Assembly: GCA_035762005.1 (NCBI GenBank)
Contig: DASTQA010000079.1
Coordinates: 1-20,450, forward strand
Source: JAIBJN01 sp035762005
GTDB taxonomy: Bacteria > Actinomycetota > Thermoleophilia > Gaiellales > Gaiellaceae
Direction of reading: 5' to 3'
DNA length: 20,450 nt
The translations under genes were made by a program, and so were the position numbers. The notes under the pieces are model-generated. The model searched no databases. It was not told the DNA's origin and saw only the letters and a list, made by a program, of their open reading frames with translations. Below, one piece after another: positions 6,291 to 12,176 of this stretch; the stretch's first letter is position 1; each line of letters starts with the position of its first letter.

Positions 6291-7337
6291 CTAGTGGTGG
6301 GTGTCGTGCCCCTTCTTCTCGCCCTTGCCGCTGCCGTGCGGGATCTCGTGCGCCTTCTCGCGGCCCCGGTCGCCGTCGTCGTCGCGCCCCTCCCAGGGCG
6401 GCCGGCCGCCGCGATCGCCCTCGCCGGCCTCGCCGGGGTCGTCGCGGTCCTCCCAGCCGTGCTTCGGGGCGCGGTCGTCGCCGCCGGGCGTGCCTGGGTT
6501 CTCCCGCTCCTCCGAGCCGTCCTTCTCGCTTCGCTCGCCGTTCCGGTCCCCATGGCAGTCGCGGTCGCCGCGATCGCGGCGGGCGACCTTGTCGGGTCGC
6601 TCGGCGGGAGTCGGCTTGCCGGCCGGCGGCTCCTCGGGCTCCCCGGGCGGCGGGGGCGGAGGCGGCTCCTCCGGCTCCTCCGGGGGCGGCGGAGGCGGGG
6701 GGGCTGGAGGCTCGGGCTGCTCGGGCGGCTCCTGCGGGGGCGTCGGGGCCGGGTCGTCCGGGCGGGCGCCCGGACCGGGGGCGTCGGGCGCGGGGCCGCT
6801 CGTGCCGGGCTCGCTGACGAGGACGGGAGTGCCCGCTCCGTCCGAGCCAGGTGCTGGCGCCGAGCGCTCCCGCGTGGCCCGCTCTCCGGGACCTGCGTCG
6901 CCGGGCCGCGCCCGGGGCGTCGGCGCGGGCGAGAGGTCGACGATCGCCGGCACGCTCGAGCGCTCGAACGCGGGCGGCGGCACCTCCGCCGGGAAGGTGA
7001 CGGAGGTCGGGTCGGCGCCGAAGACGCGCAGCCACAGGTACACGGTCGCCGCCGTGCCCGCGGCGAGGAGCGCGAGGTTGACGCCGACGAGCGCCGGCGC
7101 GCCGGCCGACCCTCCGCCCGTCGAGCCGAGCGCCGCGGGCGCGCCGGCAGCGGCCGCTCCGAGGGCTGCGACGGCTACGGGAGCGGCAGCCGCGGACGAT
7201 GGCGGCGTGGCCGGCGGGAGCCCGAGCGCAGCCGCCTCGAGGGCGCACTCGACGCGGTCGAAGCCCTCCCCGAGGCCCGGGACCACGACCTGGAACCCGT
7301 TCGGGCTGAACTCCCGGCCGCAGACCCGGCAGCGCAC
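6291..7337 (-). CDS. membrane protein with N-terminal Cys motif and proline-rich, charged tail
   Basis: 348 aa, no family recognised. The N-terminus MRCRVCGREFSPNGFQV has CxxC (C3, C6) and a further Cys31, resembling a small zinc-ribbon or TRASH-like knuckle. An Ala/Gly/Pro linker and one membrane helix (about 81-107) follow. The rest is low complexity: a Pro/Ala/Gly segment, runs of proline and PPEEPEEPP-type repeats (about 200-240), then a highly charged Asp/Arg/Gly/Lys/His tail ending KGHDTHH. This could be a wall-spanning stalk with a metal- or polyanion-binding end, but that is a guess. GTG 7337 is chosen because it begins the Cys motif and has TATAAG six nt upstream. Confidence 0.7.
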   Translation of the reverse strand: MRCRVCGREFSPNGFQVVVPGLGEGFDRVECALEAAALGLPPATPPSSAAAAPVAVAALGAAAAGAPAALGSTGGGSAGAPALVGVNLALLAAGTAATVYLWLRVFGADPTSVTFPAEVPPPAFERSSVPAIVDLSPAPTPRARPGDAGPGERATRERSAPAPGSDGAGTPVLVSEPGTSGPAPDAPGPGARPDDPAPTPPQEPPEQPEPPAPPPPPPPEEPEEPPPPPPPGEPEEPPAGKPTPAERPDKVARRDRGDRDCHGDRNGERSEKDGSEERENPGTPGGDDRAPKHGWEDRDDPGEAGEGDRGGRPPWEGRDDDGDRGREKAHEIPHGSGKGEKKGHDTHH

Positions 7338-7343
7338 CGCCCT

Positions 7344-7349
7344 CTTATA
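7344..7349 (-). promoter_or_regulatory. candidate -10 box for the proline-rich membrane protein gene
   Basis: On the minus strand TATAAG lies directly after the TGA stop of the diguanylate cyclase gene (7350-7352) and six nt before GTG 7337. This is one of the few AT-rich hexamers in the area. The distance implies a leaderless or near-leaderless transcript. No convincing -35 is visible. Confidence 0.38.
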
Positions 7350-9074
7350 TCAGGCTGTCCGGCTCGCGTCGTCACCCGCGCAGACAACTCGGTTCTTGCC
7401 CGCAGCCTTCGCCCTGTAGAGGGCTCCGTCGGCCGCGGAGAGGAGGTCCTCGGCGCTTCCCATGGGCGGGAACGCGGCCACGCCGAAGCTCGCGGTCACG
7501 GGTGCGCGATCGCGTCCGATCGCGGACAGACGGAGCCGCAGCAGGGCCGTCTGGAGCCGCCGGGCCAGCTGCTCACCGCCGTCGAGGCCGGTCTCGGGCA
7601 GGAGGACGGCGAACTCCTCGCCTCCGTAGCGCACGGGCAGGTCGAAGTCGCGGACGTTCTCCCGCAGGACGTCCGCGAAGCGGCGGAGCACCTCGTCGCC
7701 GGCCTGATGCCCGTAGCGGTCGTTGATCGCCTTGAAGTCGTCGAGGTCAGCGAGGACGAGGGCCACGGGATCGCCGAAGCGCTCCGCGCGGCGCACCTCC
7801 ACCGCCAGCGTCTCGGTGAACCGGCGGCGGTTCGCGAGCTGCGTGAGCTCGTCCGTGATCGCCTGCCGCTTCACCGTCCGGTGGAGTCGCTCGTTCTCGA
7901 GGGCGATGGTCGCCTGCGCGGCGAGCCAGTGCGCGAGCTGCTCGGCCTCGCGGTCGAACGAGCTGCCCTCGGCCGGGTAGAGGAGCAGCTGGCCCACGCT
8001 GTCGTGATCGGAGCCGAGCCGGAGCGCGAGCGGCCTGCCGCCGACCTCGGGCTGCCCCGCGCGGACGACCTCGTTCCCGCCGCTCACGAGGCGTGCTCCC
8101 ACGGCTCCCGTTGCGCCGATGGCGCTCTGGAGGATGACGGGCAGGAGCGCCTCCGGGTCGTGCGTGGCGGCGAGCGCCTCGCCGACGAGGGCGACGGCCT
8201 CGCGCACGCGGCCCGCGTCGGCCTCGCTCGGGCGCACGTCGCGCGCCCGTCGTTGGCGTGCGTCCGGCTCCTGGGCGGCGGCGGGCGGCTCGCCGCGCCG
8301 TCGCCCGAGGAGGCGGGCCGCCGTCCAGGCAACGAGGGCGGCGAGGATGACCGTCGCCAGCGCGGCGACGAAGGCGCGCCGCCGGGAGTCGTCGACGGCC
8401 GCGGCGATCGGCTCTTCGTCCGCGAGGGCGAGGAGGCGGACGTCGGTGCCGCCCAAGAGCGGCGTCGCGCGGAAGCGGTACCGGGCGTCCCCCTGCTCGG
8501 CCTCGCCCGCGCTCCCGGCGGGCACCGTCGCGCCCGGCTCGAGCGCCGCGGAGGACGCGGTCAGGCGCTCGCCCCGCGCGAGGGCCATGGCGTCGCCGGC
8601 GGGGACGCCGGCCGCCCCGGCCAGTCTGTCCGCGAGCTCGGCGTCGAGGGGCACGCCGACGACGACCTGGCCGAGGACGCGGCCGTCGTCGCCGACGACG
8701 TCGACGGCCCGGCTCGCGACCCAGGCGTCGCTCCCGGCCAGGAGCTCCTCGCCGGCGACGAGGCCGATCGCCTCCTGCTCCGCCGCCAGCCGCTCGGCCT
8801 CGCCACGGTCCCGCTCGGCGAGCGCGCGCTGCACCCGCTCGGAGCCGGCGAGGCGCTCCGCCCGCACCTCCGCGCCTGCGAGCGCGTCGGCGAACGCCGC
8901 GCGTCCGAGCCGGAGATCGGCGGCCAGCCGGCCGTCGACGAGGTCGCGCTCCTGGCGCTCCGTGATCTCGCCGGCGACCCAGGTCGCCACGAGGACGAGC
9001 AGGGCCGCGAGCAGCGCGATCCACAGGCTCAGTACGAGCCGGCCGCGGGTGGCCCGCGGCGGGATTCTGGCCAG
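7350..9074 (-). CDS. membrane-bound diguanylate cyclase (sensor-TM-GAF-like-GGDEF)
   Basis: Makes cyclic di-GMP from two GTP at the inner face of the membrane. Numbering from GTG 8990 (546 aa): extracytoplasmic sensor about 1-205, membrane helix about 207-228, GAF-like region about 262-366 ending in TIALENERLHRTVKRQ, and GGDEF domain about 373-536 with ITDELTQLANRRRF, DLDDFKAINDRYGH and the active site GGEEF (456-460). R447 and D450 form an RxxD inhibitory site five residues before GGEEF, so product inhibition is expected. The first ATG/GTG/TTG in frame is GTG 8990, but the frame is open to 9098. The upstream codons encode a hydrophobic helix (LVLSLWIALLAALLVLV) that makes the expected N-terminal anchor. 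I therefore extend the gene to a CTG at 9074, with AGGAGG 13 nt before it. The start is uncertain. The uppP stop is 30 nt upstream. Confidence 0.88.
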   Translation of the reverse strand: MARIPPRATRGRLVLSLWIALLAALLVLVATWVAGEITERQERDLVDGRLAADLRLGRAAFADALAGAEVRAERLAGSERVQRALAERDRGEAERLAAEQEAIGLVAGEELLAGSDAWVASRAVDVVGDDGRVLGQVVVGVPLDAELADRLAGAAGVPAGDAMALARGERLTASSAALEPGATVPAGSAGEAEQGDARYRFRATPLLGGTDVRLLALADEEPIAAAVDDSRRRAFVAALATVILAALVAWTAARLLGRRRGEPPAAAQEPDARQRRARDVRPSEADAGRVREAVALVGEALAATHDPEALLPVILQSAIGATGAVGARLVSGGNEVVRAGQPEVGGRPLALRLGSDHDSVGQLLLYPAEGSSFDREAEQLAHWLAAQATIALENERLHRTVKRQAITDELTQLANRRRFTETLAVEVRRAERFGDPVALVLADLDDFKAINDRYGHQAGDEVLRRFADVLRENVRDFDLPVRYGGEEFAVLLPETGLDGGEQLARRLQTALLRLRLSAIGRDRAPVTASFGVAAFPPMGSAEDLLSAADGALYRAKAAGKNRVVCAGDDASRTA

Positions 9075-9103
9075 CGTCGCCGTCGCTCCTCCTGCGACTC
9101 AGT

Positions 9104-10042
9104 CTAGAACGTCGACGGGCGCACGTTCGTCGCGATCACGAGGAAGACGAACACCGCCGCGACGAGCCGGTAGACGACGAAGAGCGAGTAGTCGTGGCGG
9201 CGGACGTAGCCGAGGAGACCCCAGATGGCGAGGAGCCCGCTCCCGGCCGAGGCGAGCATGCCGACGACGAACGGCCCGACGTAGCCGGGCGGGAGGTCGC
9301 CGAGGAGGACGTCGGTCACGCCCTTCCAGAGGGACGCCCCGAAGACGATGGGGACGAGCAGGAGGAACGAGACGCGCGCGGCCGAGTCGCGGTCGAGCCC
9401 GAGGAAGCGGGCGGCGGTGATCGTGATCCCGGAACGCGAGACGCCGGGCATGAGCGCGAGGCTCTGGGCGAGGCCGACGGCGACCGCGGTGCCCGGGCCG
9501 AGGTCCGACATGCGCCGGCGGGGCGGCGTCCGGTCCGCGAACCAGAGGACGACCCCGAAGACCGCGAGGAAGATCGCGATCTGCCACGGCTCGCCGAGGT
9601 GCTCGGCGATGAGCTCCTCGCCGAGGGCGCCGATGACGGCCGCGGGGACGGTCGCGACTGCCACGAACCACGCGGCGCGCTCGTCGTCCGCCTCGACGCG
9701 ACGCTTGCGCGCGCTGCGGACGAGGGCGCGCAGGAGCGCGGCGAGGTCGGCCCGGAAGTAGGCGACGACGGCGACGAGCGTCCCCACGTGGAGCGCGACG
9801 TCGAAGGTCTGGTTGAAGTCCTCGTGCGCCTCGAGGTAGTCCCAGTCGAAGAGCCAGGGGACGAGGATCAGGTGACCGGAGGACGAGATCGGCAGGAGCT
9901 CCGTCGCACCCTGGACGATCCCGAGGACGAGCGCCTGCCAGTCCGGGAGCGCGCCCGGCTCCTCCCCCACGCGAGCGAGGGTCAGGCCGACGGCGGCGAG
10001 CATCGCCGCGCCGGCAACGGCAAGGATGCCGGCACGACGCAT
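9104..10042 (-). CDS. uppP: undecaprenyl-diphosphate phosphatase (UppP/BacA)
   Basis: An integral membrane enzyme that dephosphorylates undecaprenyl pyrophosphate to recycle the lipid carrier for peptidoglycan and other wall polymers; overproduction is associated with bacitracin resistance in the family. The two signature regions are intact: VQGATELLPISSSGHLIL (about 43-60 of 312) and MPGVSRSGITITAARFLGLD (about 198-217), which carry the catalytic Glu/Ser/Arg residues. The remaining sequence is a series of hydrophobic helices ending near YRLVAAVFVFLVIATNV. The 312-aa length is slightly above the usual ~270 because of an extra N-terminal helix. ATG 10042 is preferred to TTG 10084, which would overlap the divergent cytochrome gene. 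A -10-like TACGAT lies 9 nt upstream. It is followed by the diguanylate cyclase gene. Confidence 0.93.
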   Translation of the reverse strand: MRRAGILAVAGAAMLAAVGLTLARVGEEPGALPDWQALVLGIVQGATELLPISSSGHLILVPWLFDWDYLEAHEDFNQTFDVALHVGTLVAVVAYFRADLAALLRALVRSARKRRVEADDERAAWFVAVATVPAAVIGALGEELIAEHLGEPWQIAIFLAVFGVVLWFADRTPPRRRMSDLGPGTAVAVGLAQSLALMPGVSRSGITITAARFLGLDRDSAARVSFLLLVPIVFGASLWKGVTDVLLGDLPPGYVGPFVVGMLASAGSGLLAIWGLLGYVRRHDYSLFVVYRLVAAVFVFLVIATNVRPSTF

Positions 10043-10050
10043 CGACGGGG

Positions 10051-10057
10051 TATCGTA
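10051..10057. promoter_or_regulatory. shared divergent -10 region between uppP and cytochrome c gene
   Basis: Only 23 bp separate the two start codons. TATCGT (10051-10056, plus) lies exactly 9 nt before GTG 10066. On the other strand TACGAT (10057-10052) lies exactly 9 nt before ATG 10042. Both fit the minimal TAnnnT -10 pattern. The two -10 boxes would overlap almost completely, so only one polymerase could bind at a time, and both mRNAs would be leaderless or nearly so. Confidence 0.42.
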
Positions 10058-10065
10058 CGGCTCCC

Positions 10066-10587
10066 GTGAGTCGCAACGAGGCAATCCTCGGGGCGGTCGC
10101 CCTCCTGCTCGTGGTCTTCAGCCTCGTGGTCTCGCTCGTCATCCCCAGGCGCGACCCCGGCTTCCCCGGGCGCAACCTCAAGGTCTTCGTCGTGGTCGCC
10201 GCGCTGCTCGTCGTCGCGATGCTGGCGGCGGTCGAGGTCCTCGGCGCCGAGCACGAGGGCGGCGAGGGCGCCGAGGCGGCCGAGACGGACACGGGCGGTG
10301 GGGAGGAGTCCGACACAGTCGCGGGCGAAGGCGAGGACCCGGCCGAGGGCGACGCGGCCGCGGGCGAGGGCGTCTTCGCCTCGGCCGGCTGCGGGAGCTG
10401 CCACACGCTCGAGGAGGCCGGCACGAGCGGCACGACGGGGCCGAGCCTCGACGAGTCGAGCATCGACTTCGCCGGGGCCGTGCAGCAGATCGCCCAGGGT
10501 GGCGGCGGCATGCCTCCCTTCGAGGGGCAGCTCTCGGAGGAGGAGATCCAGGACGTCGCCGCCTTCGTCGTGACCTCGCAGGGCTAG
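10066..10587 (+). CDS. membrane-anchored class I cytochrome c
   Basis: 173 aa. Two N-terminal membrane helices (about 8-26 and 38-60) are followed by an acidic, Gly/Glu/Asp-rich linker (about 61-98) and a small extracytoplasmic cytochrome domain. The domain has one haem site, CGSCH (about 109-113), and a distal methionine in GGGMPPFEGQLSEEEIQDVAAFV near the C-terminus, the usual class I c-type ending. It would carry electrons on the outer face of the membrane. The partner oxidase or dehydrogenase is not in the window. GTG 10066 starts directly before the first helix and has no Shine-Dalgarno; a -10-like box lies 9 nt upstream. Confidence 0.88.
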   Translation: MSRNEAILGAVALLLVVFSLVVSLVIPRRDPGFPGRNLKVFVVVAALLVVAMLAAVEVLGAEHEGGEGAEAAETDTGGGEESDTVAGEGEDPAEGDAAAGEGVFASAGCGSCHTLEEAGTSGTTGPSLDESSIDFAGAVQQIAQGGGGMPPFEGQLSEEEIQDVAAFVVTSQG

Positions 10588-10592
10588 CCGGC

Positions 10593-10682
10593 CCTCACGA
10601 AACCGTCGCGGCGGCGCGGCGAAAGGCGCTCGAGCCCGCTTCCCACGCGGCTGCGTGCCCAAGTGACACGGTGTTACGTAGC
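10593..10682 (+). repeat. palindromic repeat element, copy 2 (first of a direct pair)
   Basis: This 90-nt segment aligns without gaps to 10765-10854 (offset 172); I count 68 of 90 identical by hand. Conserved blocks are GGCGAAAGG (10618-10626), CGAGCCCGCTTCC and AAGTGACACGGTGTTAC. The palindrome is 10661-10679 (right arm ends ACGT instead of ACTT). A small GC hairpin (arms around 10633-10639 and 10647-10652, loop beginning TTC) precedes it by 8 nt. It starts 6 nt after the cytochrome c stop. Confidence 0.75.
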
Positions 10683-10764
10683 AGCTCGGGTGCGTTCCCG
10701 GGCATCCTGGCTCCCCCGGGTGACTGTCAAAGACCTCGCCGTCCGCTCGCCCGCGGGGCAAGGG

Positions 10765-10854
10765 CGCCACGAGAACTGCGCGGGGCCGAGGCGAAAGGTG
10801 CCCGAGCCCGCTTCCGAGGCGGCCCGAGCGCCAAGTGACACGGTGTTACTTGGC
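10765..10854 (+). repeat. palindromic repeat element, copy 3 (second of a direct pair)
   Basis: Second member of the direct pair. The best-formed palindrome is at 10833-10851, AAGTGACACGGTGTTACTT, extended by CC (10831-10832) and GG (10852-10853). The single G/A mismatch between arms becomes a G-U pair in plus-strand RNA, giving an uninterrupted stem. The preceding hairpin CCGC (10808-10811) / GCGG (10819-10822) encloses TTCCGAG. No ORF with coding character overlaps it. The 82-nt stretch between copies 2 and 3 shows no gene. Confidence 0.75.
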
Positions 10855-10890
10855 TAGCGGGGGCGCGCTCCTTCGCGATGCAGCGACGGT

Positions 10891-10910
10891 CGTGCGGACC
10901 CTGCCGCACG
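10891..10910. terminator. perfect 7-bp hairpin downstream of tRNA-Ser
   Basis: CGTGCGG (10891-10897) and CCGCACG (10904-10910) enclose ACCCTG. It lies on the 3' side of the tRNA-Ser gene, beyond a stronger hairpin at 10941-10972. It may be a backup terminator or part of an unassigned RNA. No T-run follows on either strand. Confidence 0.35.
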
Positions 10911-10940
10911 CGCAGACGCGCTCGTCGCCGAAGGCGCGGC

Positions 10941-10972
10941 CGTGGAGGGCGCCCGCACCCGCGCCCTCCACG
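10941..10972 (-). terminator. strong hairpin terminator of tRNA-Ser
   Basis: CGTGGAGGGCGC (10941-10952) and GCGCCCTCCACG (10961-10972) form a perfect 12-bp stem with an 8-nt loop. It starts 14 nt after the 3' end of the minus-strand tRNA, the expected place for a terminator. No U-tract follows, as is common in high-GC actinobacteria. Confidence 0.6.
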
Positions 10973-10986
10973 TGCCGGCCGTGAGG

Positions 10987-11076
10987 CGGAGAGGGCGGGA
11001 TTCGAACCCGCGACCCAGCTTTCACCGGGTACGCGATTTCCAGTCGCGCTCCTTAGGCCAGCTCGGACACCTCTCC
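10987..11076 (-). tRNA. tRNA-Ser, anticodon GGA
   Basis: The minus strand folds as a class II tRNA. Acceptor arms are GGAGAGG (11076-11070) and CCTCTCC (10994-10988) with discriminator G at 10987. The anticodon stem CGCGA/TCGCG carries loop CTGGAAA, giving anticodon GGA. The long variable arm ACCCGG-TGAAAG-CTGGGT typical of serine tRNAs follows, then the T arm GCGGGTTCGAATCCCGC. CCA is not encoded (CCT follows). It would read UCC and UCU codons. Confidence 0.95.
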
Positions 11077-11087
11077 GCGCGGCTCCA

Positions 11088-11093
11088 ATCGTA
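11088..11093 (-). promoter_or_regulatory. candidate -10 box of tRNA-Ser
   Basis: TACGAT on the minus strand (11093-11088) lies 11 nt before the tRNA 5' end. It is identical to the hexamer before uppP (10057-10052). No clear TTGACA-like -35 is visible upstream in this GC-rich stretch. Confidence 0.4.
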
Positions 11094-11166
11094 GCGCCGC
11101 CCGCGTTTTCCACAGGGCCGAGGGCGGTACATGGCTCGGAGAGATCAGCGACGCAGGAGGACCGAC

Positions 11167-11508
11167 ATGCCGCCACGCGGAGTGAAGAAGGGCACGAAGC
11201 GTGCCCGCCAGTACGAGCACATCAAGAAGGGCGCCAAGAAGCAGGGGGCCTCGACCGACCGGGCCGAGGAGATCGCCGCCCGGACGGTCAACAAGGAGCG
11301 GGCGCGCTCCGGCGAGTCGAAGACCCGCTCCCGCTCCTCTACCCGGGACCTGTCCTCGAGCCGTCGCGGCGGGCGCCGCTCCGGCACGAACCGCCCGAAG
11401 GGCCGCACGAGGGAGCAGCTCTACAACGAGGCCAAGAAGATGGGCATCTCGGGCCGCTCGAAGATGAACAAGCAGCAGCTCCAGCGGGCCGTCGACCGGC
11501 GCAAGTAG
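11167..11508 (+). CDS. small basic 'plasmid stabilization' family protein with Rho-N/SAP-like tail
   Basis: 113 aa, very Lys/Arg-rich. The N-terminal half (VKKGTKRARQYEHIKKGAKKQG, then TDRAEEIAARTVNKERARSGES) matches a family widespread in soil actinobacteria that databases label 'plasmid stabilization protein' without functional proof. The middle is an Arg/Ser-rich linker. The C-terminus (about 80-112, GRTREQLYNEAKKMGISGRSKMNKQQLQRAV) has the helix-extended-loop-helix pattern of Rho-N/SAP nucleic-acid-binding modules. Cytosolic nucleic-acid binding is inferred. ATG 11167 is chosen because AGGAGG lies 6 nt before it; an in-frame ATG at 11131 lacks such a site. The stop abuts the convergent HAD gene stop with no spacer. 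Confidence 0.85.
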   Translation: MPPRGVKKGTKRARQYEHIKKGAKKQGASTDRAEEIAARTVNKERARSGESKTRSRSSTRDLSSSRRGGRRSGTNRPKGRTREQLYNEAKKMGISGRSKMNKQQLQRAVDRRK

Positions 11509-12162
11509 CTAGGCGAAGGGCGTCTCGTCGAGGCGGCGCCGAAGCTCGTCCACCGACCGGAAGACGGCGGCGGCGCCCGCCTCGCGGAGCTCCTGCTCGG
11601 AGAAGCCCCCCGTGAGGACGGCGATCGTGCCGACGCCGGCCCGGGCGGCCGCCTCGCAGTCCCACGTCGTGTCTCCCACCATCACCGCCTCCGCGTTACC
11701 GGCCTTGGCGAGGGCGGCGTGGACGAGATCCGGCTCGGGCTTCGTCGCCTCGACGTCCGCCGCCGTCGTCCATCCGGCGGCGAGATCCCGCCCGTCGAGG
11801 AGGTCGAGGTAGACGTCGACCTCCTCCGCCTTCGCCGACGAGGCGAGGACGACCGTGCTTCCCCGCCGCACGAGCTCGCTCAGGAGCTCGCGGGCGCCGG
11901 CGAAGGGCTCGACCTCGCCCACGAGCTCGCCGTAGAGCTCTCCCTCGGCGGCCCGCACGCCGTCGCCCTGCCTCGCCTCGACCTCGTCCCCGGCGAGCGC
12001 GGCCACGAGCTGGTCGCCGCCCATCCCGATGTGCCGGTGGATGCGCCAGAGCGGAAGCACGATCCCGTGCCGCCGGAACGCGCGGTACCACGCCAGCGTG
12101 TGCTGGTAGTTCGTGTCGACGAGGGTCCCGTCGACGTCGAGAATGGCGGCCGGGGGCACCAT
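11509..12162 (-). CDS. HAD superfamily hydrolase (phosphoglycolate phosphatase / beta-phosphoglucomutase-like)
   Basis: 217 aa, cytosolic. Motif I is ILDVDGTLVDTNY (D9 nucleophile, D11 acid/base), motif II is the SSA of VVLASSAKAEEVD, motif III is KPEPD, and motif IV is MVGDTTWDCEAA. An alpha-helical subfamily IA cap lies between motifs I and II (about 16-85, LAWYRAFRRHGIVLPLWRIH). This arrangement predicts a small-molecule phosphatase; the substrate cannot be inferred. ATG 12162 has GGGAGGG immediately upstream. It starts 14 bp from the divergent uracil-DNA glycosylase gene and ends against the small basic protein gene. Confidence 0.88.
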   Translation of the reverse strand: MVPPAAILDVDGTLVDTNYQHTLAWYRAFRRHGIVLPLWRIHRHIGMGGDQLVAALAGDEVEARQGDGVRAAEGELYGELVGEVEPFAGARELLSELVRRGSTVVLASSAKAEEVDVYLDLLDGRDLAAGWTTAADVEATKPEPDLVHAALAKAGNAEAVMVGDTTWDCEAAARAGVGTIAVLTGGFSEQELREAGAAAVFRSVDELRRRLDETPFA

Positions 12163-12176
12163 CCCTCCCTACCCGC

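Noticed and set aside
5604..9107. A 1167-codon open frame on the plus strand
   Set aside because: It is antisense to four well-supported minus-strand genes, has no family motif, and reflects the scarcity of stop codons in antisense frames of very GC-rich DNA.
10663..10857. Short plus-strand ORF of 64 codons across the repeats
   Set aside because: Its apparent similarity to another frame (PEPAS..AA..PSDTVL) comes from the duplicated DNA element, not from protein conservation.
10588..10990. CRISPR array, because of spaced repeats
   Set aside because: There are only two repeat units here, with diverged 90-nt repeats 172 nt apart, and no cas genes.
11131..11166. Upstream ATG for the small basic protein
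   Set aside because: It has no ribosome site and overlaps a -10-like TACATG, whereas ATG 11167 has AGGAGG at the right distance and begins the conserved MPPRGVKKGT.
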